Positions 47,123 through 55,546 of a stretch of 64,000 nt of DNA are shown in pieces. The position numbers and the translations under genes were made by a program. The notes beneath the pieces were generated by a model. It saw only the letters and a list, made by a program, of their open reading frames with translations. It was not told the origin of the DNA and ran no database searches. Every line of letters begins with the position of its first letter. Position 1 is the stretch's first letter. Origin of the DNA: CBDHFQ01 sp965262565 (GTDB lineage Bacteria; Bacteroidota; Bacteroidia; J057); the NCBI GenBank assembly GCA_965262565.1, contig CBDHFQ010000020.1, positions 310,001-374,000 of the forward strand. The letters run 5' to 3'.

Positions 47123-50100
47123 ATGCCTCCTCTTTACGGCTGCAGACTCTTTGCTTTAATCGCTACGCTATTAGGTTTTCTTCAGCTCAATGTTGTAAAG
47201 GCCCAATATAAAGGTCGGACTTTTTTGCAAAATGAAGTGGGTAAGATCATTAGCCCTCAGATGAGTGATCTGCATCTAAATCAACCTTCTGTATTTAAAG
47301 GCTTCGCGGTATTAGCTGGAAATGCGGAACATGAAATTTGGGACATAACAGATCCATATAAACCGGTGTTCGTTTCCGGATTCGAAAGTAAGTATAGTTC
47401 AGGAGAGGCAGAAAGCCACCAGGTGAGTTATATGGCAGATAATGATGGTAACTATTATTTGGTAACCACATCTGGCAGAGGCATTGATATTTGGAACATT
47501 ACGGATGTTCGAAAACCTGTATACGTAGCTGCTATGGAATTGCCAAATATCAACTACGGAGATGTTTCTAATGGAGTTTGGGGAATAAGTTGTCAGGGAA
47601 ATTATATATATGTAGGTGCCACAAATAATGGACTATATGTGGTAGATGCCAGTAATAAGTCTGAACCTAAATTGGTGAAAACAGTACCCATTAGCAAATT
47701 AGGAAATATTTTTCCAGGACCGTTATTTGCTTTGGGCAATGTGTTAATCATTACTCCGCCTAAAAATAAAACAGGGATAGTTACTGTGGACATTAGTGAT
47801 TCAGAGAATCCCGTTTTGATAGATTTTTATAATTCAACAAAAAAATCGTATATCGGAGGATTTTATGGAAAGTATGCTTTTTTAGAACAGGATATCAGCA
47901 TTTTTGACGTTACCTCAGATCCTTCCAATATTGAAGTAGTACATGTTGGAGGAGGGAAAAAGTCAGAATATATGTCTTTTGATGCTGGGTATCTATACTT
48001 AGGGGGATTAAGGGGAGGAACACAAGGAATTTATAAATACAATCTTTCTGATATTAATGATCCCACAGAAGTATTAAGGATAGAAGGTAGGGATGCTCGA
48101 TGGGATGATCAATTTAGCTGTGCTGTAGGAAATATCATTATTATAGCTGACGATCAACGAGTAGATGGAAAGTATGTGGGTGCAGTTATCGGTGTTCACG
48201 ACGCATTACCCGATAATACAGGTCCTAAGGTAGAGGTCTTATTTCCCAAAAATGAGGCTAAGGATCAACCTACTTCTACCAAAATCGGAATTTCTCTTTC
48301 TGATATGATAGAACCTTCTTCCTTAAAAAAAAATAGCCTGATTGTAAGACCAGTTGGAGGGAGCCCTGTTGAGGGAACCTGGAGTTGTACTTATACAACG
48401 ATTAATTTTGAGCCTGCTAACCTGCTTCAACCAAATACCACATATGAGATTGTATTAAACACTCATGGAGTTACTGATTTGATGGGCAATGATATGGAAA
48501 ATCCATTCATCTCTATTTTTTCGACGGGAACTTCTACCACCCAAGAAGAAGAGGAATATGTAATTAAACTGTCCCAAATAACTCCCGTGGAAGTTAATCA
48601 GCCAGCTAATTGGGCGGTAGAGAATCCCTTAGCTGGAAAAAACTATGTATGGGAATTAGCTGATGGGACAATATTCACAGGTGAAAGCACAGAGCATACT
48701 TTTCAAGAAGCAGGACGTTTTCCAGTAACGTTAAAAGTATATGGAGAAACTACTGCAGGTAGCTCTATCAGTGAAGCGGAAGAAGCAGATTTATCAAATG
48801 TTGAAATAGCAAGTACACACAAGGGATTTTCAGGTAGTGGATATATCGATTATCCAGCTTCTCAAGGTACTGAAGTGTATGTGGAATGGAACATTAACAG
48901 ATTGGAAAGTGAAGTTGGATCATTTGCTATTAGCTACGCTAATGGTCAGGCCAATGGAGCACGTAAGTTGAATCTACGCATTAACAGTGGGGATCCAATA
49001 ACCATAGATTTTCCACCTACTGATAGTTGGAACGATTATCGCGAAATTACCTTTGAGAATATTTCTTTTCAAAAAGGCATAAATTATGTCAGACTTACAG
49101 CTGATGCAGGGACTGTTGGCCCCAATATAGATTATGCCAGATTTGAAGGAGGAAGTGGAGCTGGACCTAAGGTAGCCGAGCAGACGATATCCTTTGTACA
49201 AATTGTCCATTATCCGTTAACGTCAAATGCTCCTCAATCCAGCACCCAGATCATTCATCATGCAGCGGATATCTGGACAGTAAATGTAGATGCTAACTCC
49301 GTAAGCTCTATTGACAAGAATACCCTTCAAAAAAATGAGGAAATCTCAGTAGGTAGCAAACCTGTATCTATAGCGTTGACTAAGGAAAAGGAACTTTGGG
49401 TAGTTAATAAAGATTCATGGAATATTTCTATTATTGATCCCTCAACTAAAATTGTTACCTCCAATATAAGCCTCCCCAGAGCCTGTCAACCTTCAGCTAT
49501 CGTAATTTCTCAGAACGAAAGTCTGGCCTATGTTTCTTCTGAAGTGTTAGGAGAGATATATGAGATATCTACCACAACAAAGAAAATAAATAGAACCCTC
49601 AAGTTGTCCAAAGATGAAGAACACCCTACATATTTAGGTGGCTTAGGGTTAGATGCTACAGGCAATACGCTCTTTGCTACCCGATTTATCAGTAAAGGAA
49701 ATGTGGGAGAACTTTTCGTGATCAATACACAGTCTTTCGATAAGTTTAATAGCATTCTCCTTCAAGAGTCCAAAGGGGAAGATGGAACTCAATTCGCCAG
49801 AGGTATTCCCAATTATTTAAATCAAGTGGCCATCAGTCCCGATGGGAAATTTGCCTGGCTCCCGTCAAAAAAAGATAATATTAGTAGAGGCCAATTCAGA
49901 GATGGTCTTCCACTAGAACACGATAATACTGTTAGAGCGATTAGCTCGATTGTTGAATTAGGTTCAGGTCAGGAGTTGTTAGACAAGCGAATCGATATTG
50001 ACAATGTTGATAGATGTCATTCGGTTACTTTTAGTCCACTTGGGGACGTGGCCTTTATTGCACTGCCTAGTAACAATGAGATATATATCATAGATGTTAA

Positions 50101-52000
50101 TACACAATCAGAAGTAGCAAGATTACCTACAGAGGAAATACCTGTATACACCTATTATGATCCTCAACATCAAAGGCTATTTAGTTTAAATTTTCTTGGG
50201 CGTTCGGTAAGTGTATTTGATGTATCAGATATTATATCAGGTAATTCAGGCTATAAAACGCTTACTACTATTGACAGGATCACTGAAGAACCACTTTCAC
50301 CATTAGTATTTAAGGGAAAAAAGATATTTTACGATGCCAGTTCGGAGCAAATTGCTCAAGATGGTTATTTGAGTTGTGCCTCATGTCATTTAGAGGGTGG
50401 AAGCGATGGACAAATTTGGGATCTAACCTCTTTGAATGAAGGACTGAGAAATACGATTGATTTAAGAGGAAAATCCGGTACGGGACATGGAAGATTGCAC
50501 TGGACAGCAAATTTCGATGAAGTTCATGATTTTGAACATCAAATTCGTTTACTTAACAGTGGAACAGGATTATTGGAGCAGAAGGATTTTGAACAACACC
50601 AAGATCCTTTGGGTACTCCCAAAGCGGGGATATCGGAAGATTTAGATGCTCTAGCCGAATATGTAGCCTCTTTATCCAGCTTTTCAGTGAGTCCATACAA
50701 ACATTCAGATGGAAGTTTAACAGCGGATGCAGCGGCTGGACGACAGATCTTTAATCAGTTAGCTTGTTTTCAGTGCCATGGAGGTGATGCTTATACAAAT
50801 AGCGAAGCAGGGTTTTTATATGATGTGGGTACGTTAAAACCTTCCAGTGGAAAAAGAATAGGAAGTACTTTGTTAGGATTGGATGTCCCTACCTTAAAAG
50901 GACTTTGGTATTCGTCCCCCTATTTACATGATGGTTCTGCGACTTCCATTAGAGAAGTATTGATTACTTACAATCCTGATGGGACACATGCTGATATTTC
51001 GAGTCTTTCATCCAAAGAAATAGATCAGCTTATTACTTTTCTCCATCAGATAGATGATCAGACACCCGCAGCACAAACTTCAGATATATCGATTGATATT
51101 GTGTTTCCCCAAGCTGGTCAACAATATACTGGACCGAATATACCTATTGATATATCATTTCATATTCCCCAGATTAATTATGTAGAATATTATATCGATG
51201 GAACATTAGTAGATACCCAAAGGGAAGCTAATTTCGATGGAAATTGGGCGAATGCTAAAGATGGGTTCTATACCTTAGAAGCAAAGGCATTTTATGGGCC
51301 AGGGAATACGGCCATCGTATCACAATGCATAGATATTGAAATCGTGAATACCTGTCATTCCCCTGACGCTTGTGAGGTACAGTTGGAGGTAACCGCAATT
51401 CTCGAAGGAATGTATCAAGCGGATGGCATGCGCACTGAACTAGCGGATTTACTTCCTTTAACAGATCCTTACCTTGGAACTACAACTGTCAATAGTATTC
51501 CTGCAAATGTTGTGGATTGGGTGTTAGTAGAACTTCGTGATCCCACCGATTATAAAAAAGTGCTATTTCAATATCCGGCTCTTCTTCAAAAGGATGGTAA
51601 GGTAGTTGTAATAGGAAATTCAGGTAACACTATATCTGCTCAATCCATTCCTTCCATAGCGTATGTTGCGATCCTACATCGAAATCACTTGCCTGTAATT
51701 ACTAACTCCCCTGTTTCTGTAGGCCAAAAGATTGATTTTAGTGATCCTAATACATTGGTTAAAGGCTTTGGCACCAGAGCTATAAAAGATGGGAAGGCTT
51801 TATTATTTGCAGGAGATTACGACGGGAACGGATTAAATAATAATAAGGACTTTAATGTATGGTCAGTTAATGCCGCATTATTAGATATATATCACCCCGC
51901 TGATGGAGATGGAAATGGAATTATTAACAATCAAGACTTCAATCTTTGGAGGAGGAATAGTGCTAAGACGGGTGTTCCTGGGGTAACATTGCCAAAATAA
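47123..52000 (+). CDS. Large exported protein: LVIVD and YncE-like propellers, galactose-binding-like, di-heme cytochrome, dockerin-like end
   Basis: A 1625-residue mosaic, in order. Signal peptide to about 27. LVIVD-type propeller repeats about 45-365 (I-W-D/N-I-T-D-x-x-K-P-V-x-V). An SbsA-type Ig domain about 370-465. A PKD-like domain about 490-545. A CBM6/CBM35-like domain about 555-680 (YIDYPASQGTEVYVEWNIN ... GINYVRLTADAG). A YncE-like seven-bladed propeller about 700-1040. A cytochrome c peroxidase/MauG-like region about 1065-1315, with two heme motifs: CASCH at 1085-1089 and CFQCH at 1215-1219. An Ig-like domain about 1330-1420. Last, two dockerin-like loops (GDYDGNGLNNNKDFNVW, DGDGNGIINNQDFNLW). 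No T9SS type A domain is seen. It may be an outer-surface redox protein; activity is inferred, not shown. Confidence 0.75.
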   Translation: MPPLYGCRLFALIATLLGFLQLNVVKAQYKGRTFLQNEVGKIISPQMSDLHLNQPSVFKGFAVLAGNAEHEIWDITDPYKPVFVSGFESKYSSGEAESHQVSYMADNDGNYYLVTTSGRGIDIWNITDVRKPVYVAAMELPNINYGDVSNGVWGISCQGNYIYVGATNNGLYVVDASNKSEPKLVKTVPISKLGNIFPGPLFALGNVLIITPPKNKTGIVTVDISDSENPVLIDFYNSTKKSYIGGFYGKYAFLEQDISIFDVTSDPSNIEVVHVGGGKKSEYMSFDAGYLYLGGLRGGTQGIYKYNLSDINDPTEVLRIEGRDARWDDQFSCAVGNIIIIADDQRVDGKYVGAVIGVHDALPDNTGPKVEVLFPKNEAKDQPTSTKIGISLSDMIEPSSLKKNSLIVRPVGGSPVEGTWSCTYTTINFEPANLLQPNTTYEIVLNTHGVTDLMGNDMENPFISIFSTGTSTTQEEEEYVIKLSQITPVEVNQPANWAVENPLAGKNYVWELADGTIFTGESTEHTFQEAGRFPVTLKVYGETTAGSSISEAEEADLSNVEIASTHKGFSGSGYIDYPASQGTEVYVEWNINRLESEVGSFAISYANGQANGARKLNLRINSGDPITIDFPPTDSWNDYREITFENISFQKGINYVRLTADAGTVGPNIDYARFEGGSGAGPKVAEQTISFVQIVHYPLTSNAPQSSTQIIHHAADIWTVNVDANSVSSIDKNTLQKNEEISVGSKPVSIALTKEKELWVVNKDSWNISIIDPSTKIVTSNISLPRACQPSAIVISQNESLAYVSSEVLGEIYEISTTTKKINRTLKLSKDEEHPTYLGGLGLDATGNTLFATRFISKGNVGELFVINTQSFDKFNSILLQESKGEDGTQFARGIPNYLNQVAISPDGKFAWLPSKKDNISRGQFRDGLPLEHDNTVRAISSIVELGSGQELLDKRIDIDNVDRCHSVTFSPLGDVAFIALPSNNEIYIIDVNTQSEVARLPTEEIPVYTYYDPQHQRLFSLNFLGRSVSVFDVSDIISGNSGYKTLTTIDRITEEPLSPLVFKGKKIFYDASSEQIAQDGYLSCASCHLEGGSDGQIWDLTSLNEGLRNTIDLRGKSGTGHGRLHWTANFDEVHDFEHQIRLLNSGTGLLEQKDFEQHQDPLGTPKAGISEDLDALAEYVASLSSFSVSPYKHSDGSLTADAAAGRQIFNQLACFQCHGGDAYTNSEAGFLYDVGTLKPSSGKRIGSTLLGLDVPTLKGLWYSSPYLHDGSATSIREVLITYNPDGTHADISSLSSKEIDQLITFLHQIDDQTPAAQTSDISIDIVFPQAGQQYTGPNIPIDISFHIPQINYVEYYIDGTLVDTQREANFDGNWANAKDGFYTLEAKAFYGPGNTAIVSQCIDIEIVNTCHSPDACEVQLEVTAILEGMYQADGMRTELADLLPLTDPYLGTTTVNSIPANVVDWVLVELRDPTDYKKVLFQYPALLQKDGKVVVIGNSGNTISAQSIPSIAYVAILHRNHLPVITNSPVSVGQKIDFSDPNTLVKGFGTRAIKDGKALLFAGDYDGNGLNNNKDFNVWSVNAALLDIYHPADGDGNGIINNQDFNLWRRNSAKTGVPGVTLPK

Positions 52001-52020
52001 ATGTTAAAAAAGTAGCATTT
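51999..52020. promoter_or_regulatory. Second, weaker operator-like site upstream of blaI
   Basis: AAATGTTA at 51999-52006 is followed by an A-rich spacer and TAGCATTT at 52013-52020, an imperfect inverted repeat that differs at one base from the arms of the main palindrome 56 bp downstream (centre to centre). Its left edge overlaps the stop of the preceding gene. BlaI-type repressors often bind two dyads, so this is a plausible second operator. Confidence 0.5.
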
Positions 52021-52046
52021 GTCTTGCCTTTCTGCATTTTAACCTT

Positions 52047-52084
52047 CATATTGTAAATGTTAAAAAATTAACATTTACAATATG
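52047..52084. promoter_or_regulatory. Perfect palindrome over the blaI start codon (probable BlaI-type operator)
   Basis: Seventeen-base arms pair perfectly across a 4-base AAAA spacer; the left arm runs 52047-52063 and the right arm 52068-52084. The outer part reads CATATTGTAAATG and the mirror CATTTACAATATG, with the last ATG being the blaI start codon at 52082. The TAAATG/CATTTA core is similar to the TACA/TGTA-type dyads bound by BlaI/MecI proteins. Binding would block transcription and translation start of the operon, which suggests autorepression. Confidence 0.75.
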
Positions 52085-52465
52085 GATTCCACTGACTTAT
52101 CTCAACTAAGTCGTAGAGAGCGTCAAATCATGGATTTGTTGTTCGAACATGGCTCTCTGACAGCCCAGCAAGTAACCGATTTACTGGATGACGCTCCAAG
52201 CTATACTACTGTTCGCACCCTTCTGAGAAGGCTGGAGGAGGAAAAGAAATATATTCAACATACTAAACTGGGGCGACAGTTTGTCTATGCGCCCGTTTCT
52301 CCTAAAGAACAAGTTCGACAGCGGAGCCTTCAACACATGCTAAAGACCTTCTTTAAGGGCTCCATATCCGAAGCTGTAGCGACTTTTTTAAGTGATCCTG
52401 ATACCCAATTAACTGAAGAAGAGCTGGCAGAACTTGAGAACCTCATTAATAATGCAAAGAAATGA
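52082..52465 (+). CDS. BlaI/MecI/CopY family transcriptional repressor
   Basis: A 127-residue winged-helix repressor: LSRRERQIMDLLFEHGSLTAQQVTDLLDDAPSYTTVRTLLRRLEEEKKYIQHTKLGRQFVYAPVSPKEQVRQRSLQ, then a C-terminal dimerisation helix. The SYTTVRTLLRRLEEK-like recognition helix is the family signature. In BlaR1/MecR1-type systems the partner peptidase removes this repressor on a signal. The downstream M56 gene overlaps its stop codon by 4 bp (ATGA), so the two are translationally coupled. No beta-lactamase gene is nearby, so the target may be the operon itself. Confidence 0.93.
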   Translation: MDSTDLSQLSRRERQIMDLLFEHGSLTAQQVTDLLDDAPSYTTVRTLLRRLEEEKKYIQHTKLGRQFVYAPVSPKEQVRQRSLQHMLKTFFKGSISEAVATFLSDPDTQLTEEELAELENLINNAKK

Positions 52466-54930
52466 ACTTTTTAATCGAACTTAGCCTGAAAGCGACTATT
52501 ATACTTCTAGTCTCAGCTTTGATCATTGTCATGTCCCATAAATTATCTGCCCAATTTCGACATTGGATCATCAGCCTTACCTTTATTATCCTATTGATAT
52601 TACCCGTGGCTGTAAAGTGGATACCCAGATTCGAACTTCCTGTCCCTGTACATTTATCTCGTACAAATCAGGCATTCGTTGAATCATTGTCCCAAAAAAA
52701 TCAACTTTCTAGATTAGAGCAGATCAATGAAGTTAGGACGCAATCTACCCCCTTTTCAGATTATTCAAAGAAGGGGCCAGTTAATCAGCATGTCGAAGAA
52801 ATGTTAATTGGAACCCAACATCCATTTGATAAATCATCACAGGAAATTGCAACCACAGCTATTCCTTCTTCTTCTCACTGGCACTTAACTCTGTTCATTA
52901 TTTGGTTGGGAATAAGTGCGTGTTTTATCTTGCGTTTGAGTTGGGGAATCATACAGGTTCACCTATTGGCACAAAAAAGTATTCCCTTCTCTACCAACCA
53001 AATGATCAACGTTCCTCAAGCTGTTAAGGTCGTTCATCATGAGGAGGTTTCTGTTCCAATGACCTATTCGCTCTTCCGGCCTACTATCTTACTTCCTTCT
53101 ATGGCAAAGGACTGGCCCAAAGAAACCATTCATGCGGTGTTACTTCATGAATTAGCACACATTAGGCGATATGATTTTTGGATACATGTATGCAGTTCGG
53201 TAAGTGCGAGTTTGTATTGGTTCCATCCTTTAATGTGGTGGATAAAGCATCGCCAATGGGTTGAAAGAGAGAAAGCGTGTGATGAATATGTGCTTAAGAT
53301 GGGAATATCCCCCCAAAATTATGCTACACAATTAGTTTACGTAGCAAAAAATTTGGCTCGTCCAATTAAAGATTTATTCCCTGTACCTATGATCTACCCT
53401 TCAAAAATGAAGGTACGTGTGTTAGCAATTTTATCATTCAATAAAACATCTTACTCATTCGATAAACAGCTTAAATATGTTTCGATCATCCTTTACATGT
53501 CAGGGGTAGTTATCCTTACTTCATTTGTTCCTCGAGAGATTGAACCTACCGTTCTTGCTAATACTAAAGTTATTTCTCGAATTCATCAACAACAACTCTC
53601 GATGAGTGCTCTGACTCGTTCATCCAGATCAGCGGGAATTACGAAAGAACAAAATAACCCAGGTGTGAGATTGGGATTTTTAGATAATTCTCTGAAAATC
53701 AAGCTTTTTAAAGAGCCTGACAGCTTAATAAATAAGAAGTTTATCGTATCCCGGATTAATGTACCTGATACTGATACCTCTTATTCCCATTTAGGGTCAG
53801 AACGGTCTGAGGATACAGCCTACGATTCGGTGGCTACAAGAGGAAAATATGTCTCTTGGAAAAGTTCAACTAGTGAAATACATATTTGGACATATGGAAA
53901 CTTTCGCTGTTTACCTGATTATCCCTATTTAGAAGTTGATTCTCCCAAAGATATGATCATCATTAAAGAGAAGAGAAATGGGTTACTAGGAAATAAAACG
54001 TACCAATTAATCATAACTAAAGCGCCTTATGATGGGGTATTGGTCCATTCCTATATAGATGATAATGTCAATTCTTTTTCCGGATATTACCATAGCAGAG
54101 ATCCTTTATTCCTGTTTTCCATTGATGGAGAATGGGGGCATATGTGGAAAAGGAAGAAAAAATGGATAGATAAGAATTTGCATGACATTAGCCGACATCT
54201 TATGATCAATAAAAGTAATCGAAATCCATGGAAAACGTTGTTGCAAGATGATTCTTTTATTAAAGAGCAACATGAAATGAAGAAAATAAGATATGTTGGG
54301 AAAGATGAAGTAAGTAGCTTGTTTACAAAGATATTTCCTGAATGGTGGAATGAGGATACTATGACGAGCTTAACATATCCAAAGGTGCATTTGAACGATT
54401 TTCCCGTTGTTAGCCAGGGCGCTACTTCAGGACAAAGACTAGGGATCATTACTAAAGCCGGAAGACAACAAGCTAGTGAAGTTACGACAGGTGGCACAGC
54501 TGGAGGTGATATGACAAAGGTTGGGCAGAAATTTGGTACTATAATTCGGGATATACCTGAAACTTCTCTCTTAAAGGATTTGCACTTTCATCTTAGGTTC
54601 AACGATTATGATCGAATTTTCTTTAACCTATATTTGCTTAAGGTGGAGAAAGGAGAAATTGTTCACACCTTAACAAAAGAACCTATTCGATTCAATGTTT
54701 CCAATAAAAATCCTTGGGTATCTGCTGAATTAGAAAACTACCAATTAGTTACTGAAGGAGATGTACTTGTTGTATTGGAATTGGAGAAACTCGAAGGAAA
54801 GCATAAAAATGGTAGATTGTTTTTTACCCACGCTAAAGAAAAATATGTGCCAATCCACAAAAAATATGAGGAATACTGGTGGGAATTTACAGAAGCGGGT
54901 TTTGCTTTTTATTTTACTGTAGAACATTAA
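52462..54930 (+). CDS. BlaR1-like M56 membrane metallopeptidase with long extracellular sensor and beta-sandwich module
   Basis: The N-terminal 300 residues are an M56 peptidase in the membrane: helices about 8-25, 36-54 and 140-160, then the zinc motif HELAH (about 228-232, in LLHELAHIRRYDFW) and the third ligand region EREKACDEYVL. A further helix lies about 336-355. The next 460 residues lie outside and do not show a penicillin-binding SxxK/SxN sensor. Residues about 656-700 carry two GQxxGxI repeats. The last 130 (LLKDLHFHLRFNDYDRIFFNLYLLKV ... LVTEGDVLVVLELEKLEG ... RLFFTHAK) resemble the beta-sandwich at the end of Bacteroidota carboxypeptidase-like proteins. It probably relays an envelope signal to the repressor. 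The signal is not known. Confidence 0.8.
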   Translation: MNFLIELSLKATIILLVSALIIVMSHKLSAQFRHWIISLTFIILLILPVAVKWIPRFELPVPVHLSRTNQAFVESLSQKNQLSRLEQINEVRTQSTPFSDYSKKGPVNQHVEEMLIGTQHPFDKSSQEIATTAIPSSSHWHLTLFIIWLGISACFILRLSWGIIQVHLLAQKSIPFSTNQMINVPQAVKVVHHEEVSVPMTYSLFRPTILLPSMAKDWPKETIHAVLLHELAHIRRYDFWIHVCSSVSASLYWFHPLMWWIKHRQWVEREKACDEYVLKMGISPQNYATQLVYVAKNLARPIKDLFPVPMIYPSKMKVRVLAILSFNKTSYSFDKQLKYVSIILYMSGVVILTSFVPREIEPTVLANTKVISRIHQQQLSMSALTRSSRSAGITKEQNNPGVRLGFLDNSLKIKLFKEPDSLINKKFIVSRINVPDTDTSYSHLGSERSEDTAYDSVATRGKYVSWKSSTSEIHIWTYGNFRCLPDYPYLEVDSPKDMIIIKEKRNGLLGNKTYQLIITKAPYDGVLVHSYIDDNVNSFSGYYHSRDPLFLFSIDGEWGHMWKRKKKWIDKNLHDISRHLMINKSNRNPWKTLLQDDSFIKEQHEMKKIRYVGKDEVSSLFTKIFPEWWNEDTMTSLTYPKVHLNDFPVVSQGATSGQRLGIITKAGRQQASEVTTGGTAGGDMTKVGQKFGTIIRDIPETSLLKDLHFHLRFNDYDRIFFNLYLLKVEKGEIVHTLTKEPIRFNVSNKNPWVSAELENYQLVTEGDVLVVLELEKLEGKHKNGRLFFTHAKEKYVPIHKKYEEYWWEFTEAGFAFYFTVEH

Positions 54931-55001
54931 TTAATGCACAATTAGTGTATATAAGGCTGAGGATCTATTTTTTAATTTAACTATTCACCATACCAAATAT
55001 T

Positions 55002-55427
55002 ATGAGATTTATATTGCTAATGCTTACCATAGGCATGGGAGTTAATACTTCTTTTTGCCAATCTTCCAGAACTACTTCTACCCTATATGAAGGAGAGACG
55101 AATATTATCACTACAGATATTGACTTATTCTGGGAATGCTTTGATAATGCTGCTCCGAATTTTCAAGCAGAGGATTTTCGACCGTATCTAGATCAAGGGT
55201 CCCAAGGAGTAAAAGATGTTATTCCCATGCGGATAGAAAGTGCCAGGAAATTAGCTTCGACAGTAAAATCAAAGAGAACGACCTATGAAGCGGTCAGAGA
55301 AAAGAGTCTAACCATAAAGGAACAGTTCGAACCAACGATTCATTACATTTTTGCTAGTATGAAAGAATGGTATCCTGAGGCCGAGATTCCTAGTACTTAT
55401 CTGTCTGACTGCATGTTGAAGACATAA
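55002..55427 (+). pseudogene. Truncated DUF2268-like exported protein
   Basis: A signal peptide (to SFCQ, about 20) is followed by DIDLFWECFDNAAPNFQAEDFRPYLDQGSQGVKDVIPMRIESARKLASTVKSKRTTYEAVREKSLTIKEQFEPTIHYIFASMKEWYPEAEIPSTYLS. This resembles the N-terminal half of the DUF2268/GldB-like predicted zinc protease family, which normally goes on past the YPxAxxP segment into a GGT and HExxH region. Here translation stops after about 8 more residues and only about 100 bp remain before the next gene, so the peptidase half is missing. It may be a decayed gene or a short relative that keeps another role. The family match is by memory and uncertain. Confidence 0.5.
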
Positions 55428-55546
55428 GCGAAATATCTTGCTGTCAGGTGAAAGGGGCGGCAAATAGGTACAACATTTATAGCTTCATAATGATAACACT
55501 AGGCTAAAAGTGTCTATTTAAAGGAAGAAAATTGCCAAATAAGCCT

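Noticed and set aside
54087..54497. 136-codon minus-strand open frame
   Set aside because: It lies opposite the M56 gene, is rich in Cys, Phe and Ser as shadow frames often are, and has no motif.
52082..54930. Beta-lactam resistance operon
   Set aside because: BlaI and an M56 peptidase are present, but there is no beta-lactamase or penicillin-binding sensor motif, so a resistance role is not supported.
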